DNA of 64,000 nt from Parabacteroides sp. PH5-46. Its GTDB lineage: Bacteria > Bacteroidota > Bacteroidia > Bacteroidales > Tannerellaceae. Both the position numbers and the translations under genes were made by a program. The stretch is taken from assembly GCF_029892785.1 (NCBI RefSeq), contig NZ_JARXXA010000001.1, forward strand, positions 62,001 to 126,000, given 5' to 3'. Within the stretch, counting starts at the first letter, position 1; each line of letters begins with the position of its first letter. The notes under the pieces were generated by a model. That model saw nothing but the letters and a program-made list of their open reading frames with translations, was not told where the DNA came from and did not search any database. This document shows positions 9,515-17,674 of this stretch, one piece after another.

Positions 9515-9605
9515 GCATATTTTTATTATTTTTATCGGCGAATAATCGCTTGTTTAAATTTCAACCATATATTACGTGATTATGACAAATTCTAACAAGA
9601 AGCAA

Positions 9606-9693
9606 AAATAGCATGCATACTTTTCGCAAAACGCATGCATGCTATTTCGAAAACGCAGCCATGCGATTTTAAAAACGCATGGCTGCAATTTTT
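9606..9693. repeat. array A: four 22-bp imperfect palindromes
   Basis: Four consecutive 22-bp units start at 9606, 9628, 9650 and 9672. Each has a 7-bp A-rich left arm (AAAACGC in units 2-4), a 6-bp core, a 7-bp T-rich right arm and a 2-bp spacer. Cores are ATGCAT, ATGCAT, AGCCAT and ATGGCT; the last two are reverse complements, so units 3 and 4 nearly form a 42-bp cruciform. The array lies inside the 309-bp gap (9470-9778) between divergent genes. Besides the array, that gap holds the minus promoter at 9507 and a Shine-Dalgarno-like AAGGAG before the GH16 ATG. Confidence 0.85.
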
Positions 9694-9778
9694 GGATCAC
9701 TGTAATTATTTGATATATAATAAAGTATAAAAGATTATTGGGCGTTGATTTATAACTAAAGAAAATACAATAAGGAGT

Positions 9779-10615
9779 ATGAAAACAAAGAATTTTTTTC
9801 TGACGATGATTGCAGTGTCTGTATGCCTGCCGGTCTGTATGAGCGGGCAGGAGATAAAGGAGCCAACAGCCTATGTGCCGGAAGGATACACCTTGGTTTG
9901 GCAGGATGAGTTTAACGACTCTCCGTTGGATAACGGTAGGGCTGCCATGCCCGACCAGGAGCGTTGGTATTATGAAACAGGAGCACATGGCTGGGGAAAT
10001 AACGAACTGCAAAACTATATCGCTGGAATAGATGGTGCGGATACCTGCGCTTTCATCTCCGATGGCACGCTGAAGATCGTAGCCAAAAAAAGAAATGACG
10101 AAGTATTGTCCATACGCATGAATACAACAAAGGAGTGGAAGTATGGCTATTTTGAAGCTGCTCTGAAACTCCCTGCCGGAAAAGGAACCTGGCCTGCCTT
10201 CTGGATGCTTCCGAAAGACATTATTGATTGGCCACTGGATGGAGAAATAGATATTATGGAAGAAGTAGGCTATCGTCCGAATTGGGCTTCATCAGCCGTT
10301 CATTGTATGGCGTATAATCATACAATTGGTACGCAAAAGACAGGCGAACAGCTTATACCCACGGCACAAACAGCCTTTCATGTCTACGCTTTGGAATGGA
10401 CAGAAGACTACATAAAAGGCTATGTAGACGGTAAATGCCACTTTACATTTGAAAATGATAAACAAGGCTATAAAGACACCTGGCCGTTTGATGTTCCTTT
10501 CTATCTGAAACTCAACTTGGCCTGGGGAGGCAACTGGGGCGGAGCCGAAGGTGTAGACGAAAGTGCACTGCCTGCAACCTACGAAATAGACTACGTGAGG
10601 GTATATCAGAAGTAA
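9779..10615 (+). CDS. GH16 family endo-beta-glucanase / laminarinase-like
   Basis: The 278-residue protein has a signal peptide (about 1-22) and a single GH16 catalytic domain. It shows WQDEFN at 41-46, the active-site motif [11 protein letters not shown] with nucleophile Glu156, Asp158 and acid/base Glu161, and WPAFWML before it. The final strand is [11 protein letters not shown]. The beta-bulge form (E-I-D-I-M-E, with the extra Met) is typical of laminarinase, porphyranase and agarase-type members that cut beta-1,3 or beta-1,4 linkages; beta-1,3-glucan is the likeliest substrate. An unusual feature for this genome is a good Shine-Dalgarno, AAGGAG, at 9772-9777. The gene stands alone, divergent from DUF5686, with no carbohydrate-uptake genes nearby. 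Confidence 0.93.
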   Translation: MKTKNFFLTMIAVSVCLPVCMSGQEIKEPTAYVPEGYTLVWQDEFNDSPLDNGRAAMPDQERWYYETGAHGWGNNELQNYIAGIDGADTCAFISDGTLKIVAKKRNDEVLSIRMNTTKEWKYGYFEAALKLPAGKGTWPAFWMLPKDIIDWPLDGEIDIMEEVGYRPNWASSAVHCMAYNHTIGTQKTGEQLIPTAQTAFHVYALEWTEDYIKGYVDGKCHFTFENDKQGYKDTWPFDVPFYLKLNLAWGGNWGGAEGVDESALPATYEIDYVRVYQK

Positions 10616-10633
10616 ACGTCTCGTAAGAATTCG

Positions 10634-10641
10634 TATATTTG
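10634..10641 (+). promoter_or_regulatory. -7 promoter element for recR operon
   Basis: TATATTTG fits TAnnTTTG exactly and is 20 bp before the recR ATG at 10662. It predicts a short leader of about 15 nt for recR and the genes that follow. Confidence 0.7.
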
Positions 10642-10661
10642 CGCTTTCAGAAAATAAATCA

Positions 10662-11288
10662 ATGAATCAGAAATACCCGTCAGTTCTTTTGGAAAATGCC
10701 GTGAATGAATTGGCTTCTCTTCCCGGTGTGGGACGGAAAACGGCTCTTCGACTGGCTTTGTATATGCTTCGGCGCGATCTTAAGTATACGGAAGGCTTTA
10801 CGGCTGCTTTGCTTGCCCTGCGAAAGGATGTAAAGTATTGCAAGGTATGCCATAATATATGTGATGATGAAATGTGCGGCATTTGTGCCGATTCTAGGCG
10901 AGACCATTCGCTGGTTTGTGTGGTTGAGAATATAAAAGAAGTAATGGCGATTGAGAATACCGGACAATTCAAGGGCGTTTATCATGTATTGGGAGGAATC
11001 ATATCGCCCATGGACGGGATAGGTCCCCAAGATCTGGAGATAGAGAGTTTGATAAAGCGCGTAGCCGACGGAGAAGTAAAGGAGATCATCCTGGCTTTGA
11101 GTACCACCATGGAGGGCGACACCACCAACTTCTTTATCTATCGCAAACTTTCCCCTTATGAAGACGTAAAAGTCTCTGTCATCGCTCGTGGCGTCTCTAT
11201 CGGTGACGAAATAGAATATGCCGACGAAATCACCTTGGGTCGCTCTATCGTAAACAGAACCAGTTTTAATGACTCGATAAGACAATGA
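10662..11288 (+). CDS. recR: recombination mediator protein RecR
   Basis: The 208-residue protein has the standard RecR layout: helix-hairpin-helix ([17 protein letters not shown], residues about 18-34), a C4 zinc finger with Cys60, Cys63, Cys72 and Cys75, a Toprim domain beginning LVCVVEN, and a C-terminal Walker B-like tail. With RecO and RecF it helps load RecA onto gapped DNA. Length is normal for the family. Its stop overlaps the start of a glycosyltransferase gene (ATGA), which points to coupled translation in a recR-GT2-GNAT operon. Confidence 0.97.
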   Translation: MNQKYPSVLLENAVNELASLPGVGRKTALRLALYMLRRDLKYTEGFTAALLALRKDVKYCKVCHNICDDEMCGICADSRRDHSLVCVVENIKEVMAIENTGQFKGVYHVLGGIISPMDGIGPQDLEIESLIKRVADGEVKEIILALSTTMEGDTTNFFIYRKLSPYEDVKVSVIARGVSIGDEIEYADEITLGRSIVNRTSFNDSIRQ

Positions 11289-12469
11289 ATGAATACGATA
11301 TAAAGATATCTATAGTTATTGTAAATTATAACGTAAAGTATTTCCTGGAGCAGTGTTTGCTTTCTGTCAGAGCAGCTGTAGGAGGTATGGATGCGGAAGT
11401 ATTTGTGATTGACAATAACTCGGAAGATGGCTCTGTAGACTATCTGAAGCCCTTATTTCCGGAAGTAATCTTTCTGGAGAATAAAGACAATCCCGGTTTT
11501 GCAGTTGCCAATAACCAGGCGATTAAGCAGTGCAAGGGAGAGTATGTTTTGTTGCTGAATCCGGATACGATCATAGGAGAGGAGTCGCTTCGTACGCTTT
11601 CCTTCTTTATGGATGAACATCCAAAGGCAGGCGGAATAGGCGTGAAGATGCTGGACGGACACGGCGTGTTTCTGCCGGAAAGCAAACGTAGTTTTCCTTC
11701 TCCCTGGGTTTCATTCTGTAAACTGTTTGGCTTGTCCAAACTCTTTCCCCAATCCAAGCTCTTTGCCCGTTACAGTCTGCCTTACCTGAATCCGAACAAG
11801 CAGCACAGGGTAGATGTATTGGCAGGTGCTTTTATGCTGATCAGGCATGAGGCACTCGACAAAGCCGGTTTATTGGACGAGTCCTTCTTTATGTATGGAG
11901 AAGATATCGACCTGTCGTACAGGCTGGTGTTGTCCGGCTATGCCAACTATTACATACCCGAACGCATCCTCCACTATAAAGGCGAAAGTACCAAGCATGA
12001 CGACATCAGCTATGTGAAACGCTTCTATGGCGCTATGCTTATTTTCTACAAAAAGTATTATGCACGTTCCGGCTGGTTGATGTCTTTCTTTATCCGTCTG
12101 GCAATTGGTCTGAAGGCCTCGCTGGCGGCATTCAGCAGAAAGTCGGGAGCCAAAAGCAAGAAGAAAGCACTCAAACATCGCCGCATCCTGATTATATGTC
12201 ACGAAGAGAACTTCGAGCAAGCCAAACAAGCCTGTGTAGACAAGATGCCGGAGTTGGAATATGTCAACATGTGGGACCTGGACGAAGAGCGGGTTATGGA
12301 TGCCATCTGCCGGAGAAATCAGATGAAAGGCTTTACCGATATAGCCTTCTGCCTGCCGGATGTTCGCTTTGAGCAGATCTTACTCTTTATCGATACAATG
12401 GTGAATAAGAAAACTACCTATCATATTTACAATAAAGCAAGTAACCGTTTAGTTTCACCGGATAAATAA
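11285..12469 (+). CDS. family 2 glycosyltransferase
   Basis: The 394-residue enzyme has an N-terminal GT-A domain: ISIVIVNYN near residue 10, [10 protein letters not shown] for nucleotide binding, and the metal-binding LLNPDT near 92-97. The acceptor region contains [33 protein letters not shown], here cited for its EDID motif, as in rhamnosyltransferase-like WbbL/RfbF relatives. A hydrophobic segment near residue 270 may attach it to the inner membrane. The last hundred residues form an additional domain that I do not recognise. It probably adds a sugar to a surface polysaccharide or lipid-linked glycan. It overlaps recR by four bases and is followed after 2 bp by an acetyltransferase. Confidence 0.9.
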   Translation: MNEYDIKISIVIVNYNVKYFLEQCLLSVRAAVGGMDAEVFVIDNNSEDGSVDYLKPLFPEVIFLENKDNPGFAVANNQAIKQCKGEYVLLLNPDTIIGEESLRTLSFFMDEHPKAGGIGVKMLDGHGVFLPESKRSFPSPWVSFCKLFGLSKLFPQSKLFARYSLPYLNPNKQHRVDVLAGAFMLIRHEALDKAGLLDESFFMYGEDIDLSYRLVLSGYANYYIPERILHYKGESTKHDDISYVKRFYGAMLIFYKKYYARSGWLMSFFIRLAIGLKASLAAFSRKSGAKSKKKALKHRRILIICHEENFEQAKQACVDKMPELEYVNMWDLDEERVMDAICRRNQMKGFTDIAFCLPDVRFEQILLFIDTMVNKKTTYHIYNKASNRLVSPDK

Positions 12470-12471
12470 TT

Positions 12472-13002
12472 ATGGCACTGTTGAAAAACGATACCCTGGC
12501 ACTACGGGCGCTGGAGCCTGAAGACCTTGAATACCTCTTCCGCTGGGAGAACAATTCTGCGATATGGAGTTGCTCAGGCAGTACGATATCGCCCTATTCC
12601 CGCTATGTATTAAAAGAGTATATTGCTCAGTCTCATCTGGGTATATACGAACAAAAGCAGCTACGTCTGATCATTGAGCTAATGGAAACAAAAAAACCTA
12701 TCGGCATGATCGACTTGTACGACTTCGACCCCCATAACCGAAAAGCAGGTGTCGGCATCCTACTGGATACCGAACACCAGGGAAACGGTATGGCTACCAA
12801 TGCACTTCATTTGCTGACAGACTACGCTTTCTCTTTCCTCAAAATCCATCAATTATACGCTTACGTAGCCATAAACAACGAACCAAGTAAATCACTCTTC
12901 CTGCGATGTGGCTTCACCATATCGGGTACCCTTAGCGACTGGATCTCAACCGAAAAAGGCTACTCCGATGTACTAATCATGCAATATATTCAAAAACTAT
13001 AA
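12472..13002 (+). CDS. GNAT family N-acetyltransferase (RimJ/RimL-like)
   Basis: This 176-residue protein carries the GNAT core: LALRALEPEDLEYLFRWENN at the N-terminus, the acetyl-CoA-binding stretch GVGILLDTEHQGNGMATNAL (Q/R-x-x-G-x-A form) and YAYVAINNEPSKSLFLRCGF. This pattern is typical of acetyltransferases acting on protein N-termini, polyamines or small amines. The acceptor cannot be told from the sequence. It is the third gene of the recR-GT2 run, and its 3' end overlaps the convergent VWA gene by 13 bp. Confidence 0.9.
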   Translation: MALLKNDTLALRALEPEDLEYLFRWENNSAIWSCSGSTISPYSRYVLKEYIAQSHLGIYEQKQLRLIIELMETKKPIGMIDLYDFDPHNRKAGVGILLDTEHQGNGMATNALHLLTDYAFSFLKIHQLYAYVAINNEPSKSLFLRCGFTISGTLSDWISTEKGYSDVLIMQYIQKL

Positions 13003-14111
13003 CCCTTTATCTTAGCGAAGGACAGGATGGATTCGTTGATGGCTTTGCCTAAGTCGTCACCTGAGTTGTCTTTCTTGGATTCGTTGTCGATGTAGGCTTG
13101 GCGCTTGGCGGCTAATTCGGTTATTTGCTTCTGGATAGTAGCCCGTTCTTTTTCTTTTGCTATAACGGCTTCTTTGAGTTCGGTATTGGACTTGTTCTGA
13201 TACTCTTTAGGTAGCTGTTTTTTGTCGATGGATTCGATCACTGTTTTATCTTCGCTATACTTATCTACCAAGTCCCAAGAGGTGTTTTTGTAAACGGACT
13301 TTGATTTGCTGACTACTCGCTCGGCATAGTTTGCACTGGAGATGGATTGTGCGTTTGAGTCCTGTACTCTTTGGTTGGCTTTCTTTGATTCTCCGGCGGA
13401 ACCGTAGCTGATGTAGGTGTCGTTTAGTTTTGTGTTGCAGTGGCTTATTTCGTCATCATATGGGGTAGCGATGTACCTTACTTTGGCGTTGGAGTCTATG
13501 TTGAAGAATTTGCCTCCTCCCCGTACGGCCGCGTCTTGCCAGAAGTCGCGAATGCCTGTATCCCGGTGTCCGCAATGGATAGTATTTATGTAGATATTCT
13601 TGCCGACCGCTTGTTTGATGGCTTCTTTATAAGGGATTTTGCCTTGTTCAAAGATCTCATTTCCGGCAATATAGATCAGTTTCATGTCTGCTTCATTATC
13701 TCCCCATTCCAGGTGGCGCGTTGCTTTCTGGATAACCGTTCCGCAATACTCTTCGCTACCTCCTGCCGTGAGCACAAACAACTCCTGCGATATCAGATCC
13801 AGATCAGTGGTTAAGGGTGTGATTTGGCGAATGTAATCTCCGTCGTACCGCTTAGAGCTTCCATATTCATACAGCGCTATTTCTATTTTAGGCTCTTTGC
13901 CTTTGTACTTGAGGGTTGTAAGGGTATTTACGATGTTCCACAAGCGGGATTTGGCCTGTTCTATCAGTCCCTGCATACTACCTGAGGTATCCAGCAAAAT
14001 GGCTACCTGGATCTTTTCCTGTGCTGCTGCTTCTCTCTCTGTACGAGCTGTGTCTGCCTTTACTGCTACAGCAACAAATAATACTACACAAAACAGAATA
14101 ATTCGTTTCAT
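12990..14111 (-). CDS. secreted von Willebrand factor A domain protein
   Basis: The product from the ATG at 14111 begins MKRIILFCVVLFVAVAVKA, a clear signal peptide, so I prefer it to an in-frame ATG 57 bp upstream. A VWA domain follows, with the MIDAS metal-site motif DTSGSM and the supporting Thr and Asp loops (residues about 35-230). The C-terminal third is Lys/Glu-rich and probably coiled coil. It likely acts in the periplasm as a metal-dependent protein-binding module. There is no MoxR ATPase or other Bat gene next to it, so it is not an obvious Bat-operon member. It is divergent from the TPR histidine kinase, with a 21-bp direct repeat in the shared upstream region. Confidence 0.85.
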   Translation of the reverse strand: MKRIILFCVVLFVAVAVKADTARTEREAAAQEKIQVAILLDTSGSMQGLIEQAKSRLWNIVNTLTTLKYKGKEPKIEIALYEYGSSKRYDGDYIRQITPLTTDLDLISQELFVLTAGGSEEYCGTVIQKATRHLEWGDNEADMKLIYIAGNEIFEQGKIPYKEAIKQAVGKNIYINTIHCGHRDTGIRDFWQDAAVRGGGKFFNIDSNAKVRYIATPYDDEISHCNTKLNDTYISYGSAGESKKANQRVQDSNAQSISSANYAERVVSKSKSVYKNTSWDLVDKYSEDKTVIESIDKKQLPKEYQNKSNTELKEAVIAKEKERATIQKQITELAAKRQAYIDNESKKDNSGDDLGKAINESILSFAKIKGYSF

Positions 14112-14177
14112 ATCCCAAATAATTTTAATAGGTTTATGCCTCAAAAATAGATCGTTGAAAATTAACATTCGGACAAG

Positions 14178-14208
14178 AATGGGTGAACCCCCTCTTTGAA
14201 TGGGTGAA
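14178..14208. repeat. 10-bp direct repeat with 21-bp period upstream of a LytS-like kinase
   Basis: AATGGGTGAA occurs at 14178-14187 and again at 14199-14208; a degenerate third copy, AATGGATAAG, starts 22 bp later at 14221. A pair of roughly 9-10-bp direct repeats two helical turns apart is the geometry bound by LytTR response regulators. The site is in the 164-bp region between the divergent VWA gene and the histidine kinase. A weak -7-like TTTCTTTG at 14237-14244 would place the repeats about -43 to -72 from the kinase start. Confidence 0.6.
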
Positions 14209-14275
14209 AGCTTATACCTAAATGGATAAGAAAGCTTTTCTTTGCGTTAGATAACGATTAATGGATTGATCCGGA

Positions 14276-16069
14276 ATGAAATATTGTATTTATATAATGC
14301 TCTTCCTGTTTCCCTTTATTGCTTGGGGACAGGAGTCGGTGCAGAAAAAGCAGTCGTCTAAAAGCAGTAAGAGTGCTGTGTTTGAGCTGTCCAGATCGTT
14401 GGAACAGGACTTGCCTTCGGATACGATAGCTGCTGATTATGAGAAGGTGGCGCAAGAGTATGTGGAGAAGGGAGAATATATCAAAGCAGAAGATTACTTA
14501 GTCAAAGCACGTAAGCTATATGTAAGGGATAATAACCGCCTGAAGATGGCATATATCGAACGCGAAATAGCCAGGGCACAGGAGTGGCAGGGCAATTATA
14601 CCGCTGCTATCCAAAGCTATACAAATGCTGCCGGATTATCGCAAGATACCTATCAGAAAAACCTCAACGAAAACGATGCGCTGCGGCTGAAAAACCTGAT
14701 GAATCCGGAGAAGCAATCGGTGTATATCCAACGAAACCTTGACCTTTTGAATACCATGCCTCAAAATGCAAATAAAGAAGAAAAAGTACTGGCGTATTCG
14801 CAATTGGCACAGGTAAATAAAGAGATGAAGGATAATGCTGCGGCAGTGAGTAATCTGCAATCGGCTCTGGAAGTAGCCGAGACACCCATACAGTCTCGTC
14901 AGGTACGCCGTCAGATGGCCGATGTATATGCTTCTGAAAATCAAATGGACAAGGCTATCAGTATCAATGAAAAGATACTGGAAGAAGCGGCTGAAGAACA
15001 AGATACCAAGGCACAGATAGAGCAACTGCAAACCCTGTCTACAGCCTATATCGAAACCCGGGATGTATCCAAAGGCATAGCCTCTTTGCAGCAAGCATAC
15101 GAGCTGGCGATTGAAAAAGGCCATACCCTGGATGCAAAAAACAGCCTTGAGCTGTTGGTGGCCCAATACCGGAAAGAAAACCAAAATAGGAAAGCCCTGG
15201 AGGCCTATTCCGACTTCATGGCAAAGCTGGAACCCCTGATTCGCGAAGATAGCACCCTGATAGATGAAAAGGTATTCCAAGCCCACGAAGAAAAAATAGC
15301 CCAACTAGAGAAGGAACGCGACCTGAAAGACCGCTTAATCGGTCAGCAGAAGACGCTGAATAAGCTACAAACGCTGGCTACGATCCTCTTCTTTGTGGCC
15401 TTTATCGTTGCCCTGTTTATGGTGCTGTCTATCCTCCGGAAAAACAAGAAAATAGCCCTGCAATCCCTCCGGCGCGAGATGAATCCTCACTTTATCTTCA
15501 ACAGCCTGAACAGTGTCAACCAATTTATCGCCCAAAACAATGAGTTAGAGGCCAATAAATACCTCTCTTCGTATTCCCGGCTGATGCGTAACATGATGGA
15601 AAACTCCAGCAAAGATTTCACATCCTTATCCACTGAGTTAGAGCAACTAAAAGAATACTTGGAGCTGGAACAGATGCGCTTTCACGATAAATTTACCTAC
15701 ACGATAGAGATAGACGACAGCCTGGACGCAGATGCCCTCAGGATACCCAATATGCTTATCCAACCCCAACTTGAAAACGCCATCTGGCACGGCCTCCGAT
15801 ACCGCGAAAGCAACGGCCTGCTACACCTCTCCATCCAAAAAGAAAACAAGCACCTTGCCGTAAAAATAGAAGACAACGGCATCGGCCTAAAGAAAAGCAA
15901 AGAGCTGAAAACCAAGCACCAAAAAGAACACCAATCACGCGGACTAAAAAATACCTACGAACGCATAAAACTATTAAATAGCCTCTACCACAGCAAAATA
16001 ACAATCGACATCACAGACAAAGACGGCGAAGAAACAGGCGTTATCGTACTATTCCGTTTCCCGTTATAA
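14276..16069 (+). CDS. TPR-containing LytS-type sensor histidine kinase
   Basis: The 597-residue protein has a signal peptide or N-terminal anchor (1-18), a periplasmic region of TPR-like helices (about 40-330), a coiled coil, and one membrane segment (about 362-384). A cytoplasmic His_kinase domain follows, with phosphoacceptor His405 in REMNPHFIFNSLN, and a HATPase domain with LENAIWHGLRYRE (N box) and DNGIGL (G1 box). This is the LytS/YehU class that normally signals to LytTR response regulators. No response regulator is adjacent; the nearest LytTR protein is at 19558 and lacks a receiver domain. The partner may therefore be elsewhere. Confidence 0.92.
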   Translation: MKYCIYIMLFLFPFIAWGQESVQKKQSSKSSKSAVFELSRSLEQDLPSDTIAADYEKVAQEYVEKGEYIKAEDYLVKARKLYVRDNNRLKMAYIEREIARAQEWQGNYTAAIQSYTNAAGLSQDTYQKNLNENDALRLKNLMNPEKQSVYIQRNLDLLNTMPQNANKEEKVLAYSQLAQVNKEMKDNAAAVSNLQSALEVAETPIQSRQVRRQMADVYASENQMDKAISINEKILEEAAEEQDTKAQIEQLQTLSTAYIETRDVSKGIASLQQAYELAIEKGHTLDAKNSLELLVAQYRKENQNRKALEAYSDFMAKLEPLIREDSTLIDEKVFQAHEEKIAQLEKERDLKDRLIGQQKTLNKLQTLATILFFVAFIVALFMVLSILRKNKKIALQSLRREMNPHFIFNSLNSVNQFIAQNNELEANKYLSSYSRLMRNMMENSSKDFTSLSTELEQLKEYLELEQMRFHDKFTYTIEIDDSLDADALRIPNMLIQPQLENAIWHGLRYRESNGLLHLSIQKENKHLAVKIEDNGIGLKKSKELKTKHQKEHQSRGLKNTYERIKLLNSLYHSKITIDITDKDGEETGVIVLFRFPL

Positions 16070-16147
16070 TACCTGAAGAAATAAAGTATTGTGCTGAAAA
16101 TCAGTAGATACTCTTTTCTTTTTTCATCTCCCTTTTGTCTCAAAATA

Positions 16148-16257
16148 ATTTATACCTACCTCTAAATCGATTTATACGTACCTCTAAATTTATTTACAGG
16201 TAGGTCTAAATTTATTTACACGTACCTCTAAATTATTTTTAAGGTAGCTCTATCTAA
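16148..16257. repeat. array B: five 22-bp imperfect palindromes
   Basis: Five contiguous 22-bp units start at 16148, 16170, 16192, 16214 and 16236. Each is a 7-bp arm (ATTTAtA or ATTTAcA), a 6-bp core, a 7-bp arm TCTAAAT and a 2-bp spacer; the fifth unit is degenerate. Cores are CCTACC, CGTACC, GGTAGG, CGTACC and GGTAGC. The same unit family appears as a second array of identical length at 60580-60689. It begins 78 bp after the kinase stop, in the 451-bp gap before the helicase gene. Confidence 0.9.
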
Positions 16258-16520
16258 AATAAGATGATGAACGACAAAACTTGTCATCAATGTACCTTGG
16301 GGAAACGAAGCGGCATCCTGGGTAGAATAATCTAACCATTCATAAAGTTCTTTCAGAGCATAATTGCAATATGAGCTCCTGAAATAGATAATAATTGTAA
16401 AATTGGTGGAGTGTCCGTTTTATTTTGTATCTTTGTCGCTTGAATTAACGAGTTTATGTTGTATCTTCTCTTATTGTCAAAATCCGACATCGACATCAAA
16501 AATCAATTTTTAAAAAACGT
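16258..16520. other. non-coding remainder of the gap before the helicase gene
   Basis: Apart from the promoter at 16428 I see no supported gene. On the minus strand about 60 codons (roughly 16231-16410) stay open but have no start codon near the upstream end and no recognisable family. On the plus strand a 23-codon frame starts near 16263. Neither is called. The leader from the promoter to the helicase ATG is about 80 nt and A/T rich. Confidence 0.4.
16428..16435 (+). promoter_or_regulatory. -7 promoter element for the DEAD-box helicase
   Basis: TATCTTTG matches TAnnTTTG, with TTGG about 22 bp upstream (16403-16406) as a possible -33 element. It predicts a leader of about 80 nt; cold-shock-type helicases often have long leaders. 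Confidence 0.7.
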
Positions 16521-17639
16521 ATGACATTTAAAGAATTAGAGATTATAGAGCCCGTATTGAAGGCTCTCGAAGAAAAAGAATATGTAAAACCAACTCCGAT
16601 ACAAGAACAGGCTATTCCTCCTGTATTAAGTAATAGAGATTTATTAGGTCTGGCGCAGACAGGAACAGGTAAAACCGCAGCTTTTGCGATACCTATTATC
16701 CAACAGTTATATCAAAAGAGAGTAGGGGATGTTAAGAAGAAGGAAATTAAGGCCTTAATTCTGACTCCTACACGAGAATTAGCTATACAGATTAATGAAT
16801 GTTTTCATGATTATGCTAAATATACAAATTTGCGGCATACCGTTATATTTGGGGGAGTTAATCAAAATCCTCAGGTAGAAAAACTTAAGCGCGGAGTTGA
16901 CATCTTGATTGCAACACCGGGACGTTTGCTGGATTTAATGAATCAGGGAATTATTAACCTGAACTTTATCCAACATTTTGTGCTGGATGAAGCAGACCGG
17001 ATGTTGGATATGGGTTTTATTCATGATATTAAACGCTTGTTGCCCAAGCTTCCGAAGAAAAAGCAAACCCTTTTCTTTTCGGCAACTATGCCTGCCTCTA
17101 TAGCTACTCTTTCCCGTTCTATTTTATATAAACCGGTAAGGGTAGAGGTGGCTCCTGTTTCATCGGTAATTGATACCATAGAACAGTATGTCTATTTTGT
17201 TGAAAAACAGGAGAAGAAAGATCTGCTAATCAATCTGCTGAAGAGAGACGAGGAGAAATCAGCTCTTATCTTTTCCCGGACAAAGCATGGCGCTGACAGA
17301 ATTGCACGGATCCTTTGCAAAGCAGGGATAGGAAGTGCTGCTATTCATGGGAATAAATCACAAAATGCTCGTCAGCGGGCCTTATCTGATTTCAAATCAA
17401 ACCAAATACAAGCGCTTATTGCAACAGACATTGCTGCCAGGGGAATTGATATTAATCAACTGGAATTGGTTATCAATTACGATCTGCCGGATGTACCGGA
17501 AACCTACGTACACCGTATTGGTCGTACAGGACGTGCCGGACATAGCGGTACGGCGCTTACCTTTTGTTCCAGTGAGGAATACTCGATGGTAAAAGATATC
17601 CAGAAGCTGACAGGGAAAAAGCTGGTAGTTTCAAACTAA
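16521..17639 (+). CDS. DEAD-box ATP-dependent RNA helicase (RhlE-like)
   Basis: The 372-residue protein has the full motif set: Q motif (PTPIQEQAIP, 24-33), Walker A AQTGTGKT (45-52), PTRELA (83-88), TPGR (132-135), DEAD (156-159), SAT (187-189), ARGID and HRIGRTGRAG. It ends soon after the second RecA domain, without the long basic tail found in many Bacteroidota RhlE proteins. It should unwind short RNA duplexes in ribosome assembly or RNA decay, often with greater need in the cold. It is monocistronic by its own promoter and the following gene has another promoter. Confidence 0.95.
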   Translation: MTFKELEIIEPVLKALEEKEYVKPTPIQEQAIPPVLSNRDLLGLAQTGTGKTAAFAIPIIQQLYQKRVGDVKKKEIKALILTPTRELAIQINECFHDYAKYTNLRHTVIFGGVNQNPQVEKLKRGVDILIATPGRLLDLMNQGIINLNFIQHFVLDEADRMLDMGFIHDIKRLLPKLPKKKQTLFFSATMPASIATLSRSILYKPVRVEVAPVSSVIDTIEQYVYFVEKQEKKDLLINLLKRDEEKSALIFSRTKHGADRIARILCKAGIGSAAIHGNKSQNARQRALSDFKSNQIQALIATDIAARGIDINQLELVINYDLPDVPETYVHRIGRTGRAGHSGTALTFCSSEEYSMVKDIQKLTGKKLVVSN

Positions 17640-17662
17640 CCATCATCTGACTGAAAAATCAG

Positions 17663-17670
17663 TACCTTTG
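17663..17670 (+). promoter_or_regulatory. -7 promoter element four bases before the ygiQ start codon
   Basis: TACCTTTG ends four bases before the ATG at 17675. Since Bacteroidota transcription starts only a few bases after this element, the mRNA should begin at or next to the start codon, that is, leaderless. Confidence 0.65.
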
Positions 17671-17674
17671 CCCT

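Noticed and set aside
14112-14168. Longer N-terminus for the VWA protein
   Set aside because: It would put 19 mixed residues before a clear signal peptide that has its own ATG at 14111.
16148-16257. CRISPR-like look of the regular repeats
   Set aside because: The units are contiguous 22-bp palindromes with 2-bp gaps; there are no unique spacers of 25-40 bp and no cas genes in the window.
16263-16334. 23-codon plus-strand frame with a CxxC motif
   Set aside because: Too short to judge, no ribosome site or known family.
16231-16410. About 60 open codons on the minus strand ending in array B
   Set aside because: There is no start codon near the upstream end and no recognisable domain, and part of it is repeat DNA. 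It could be a remnant, but chance is as likely.
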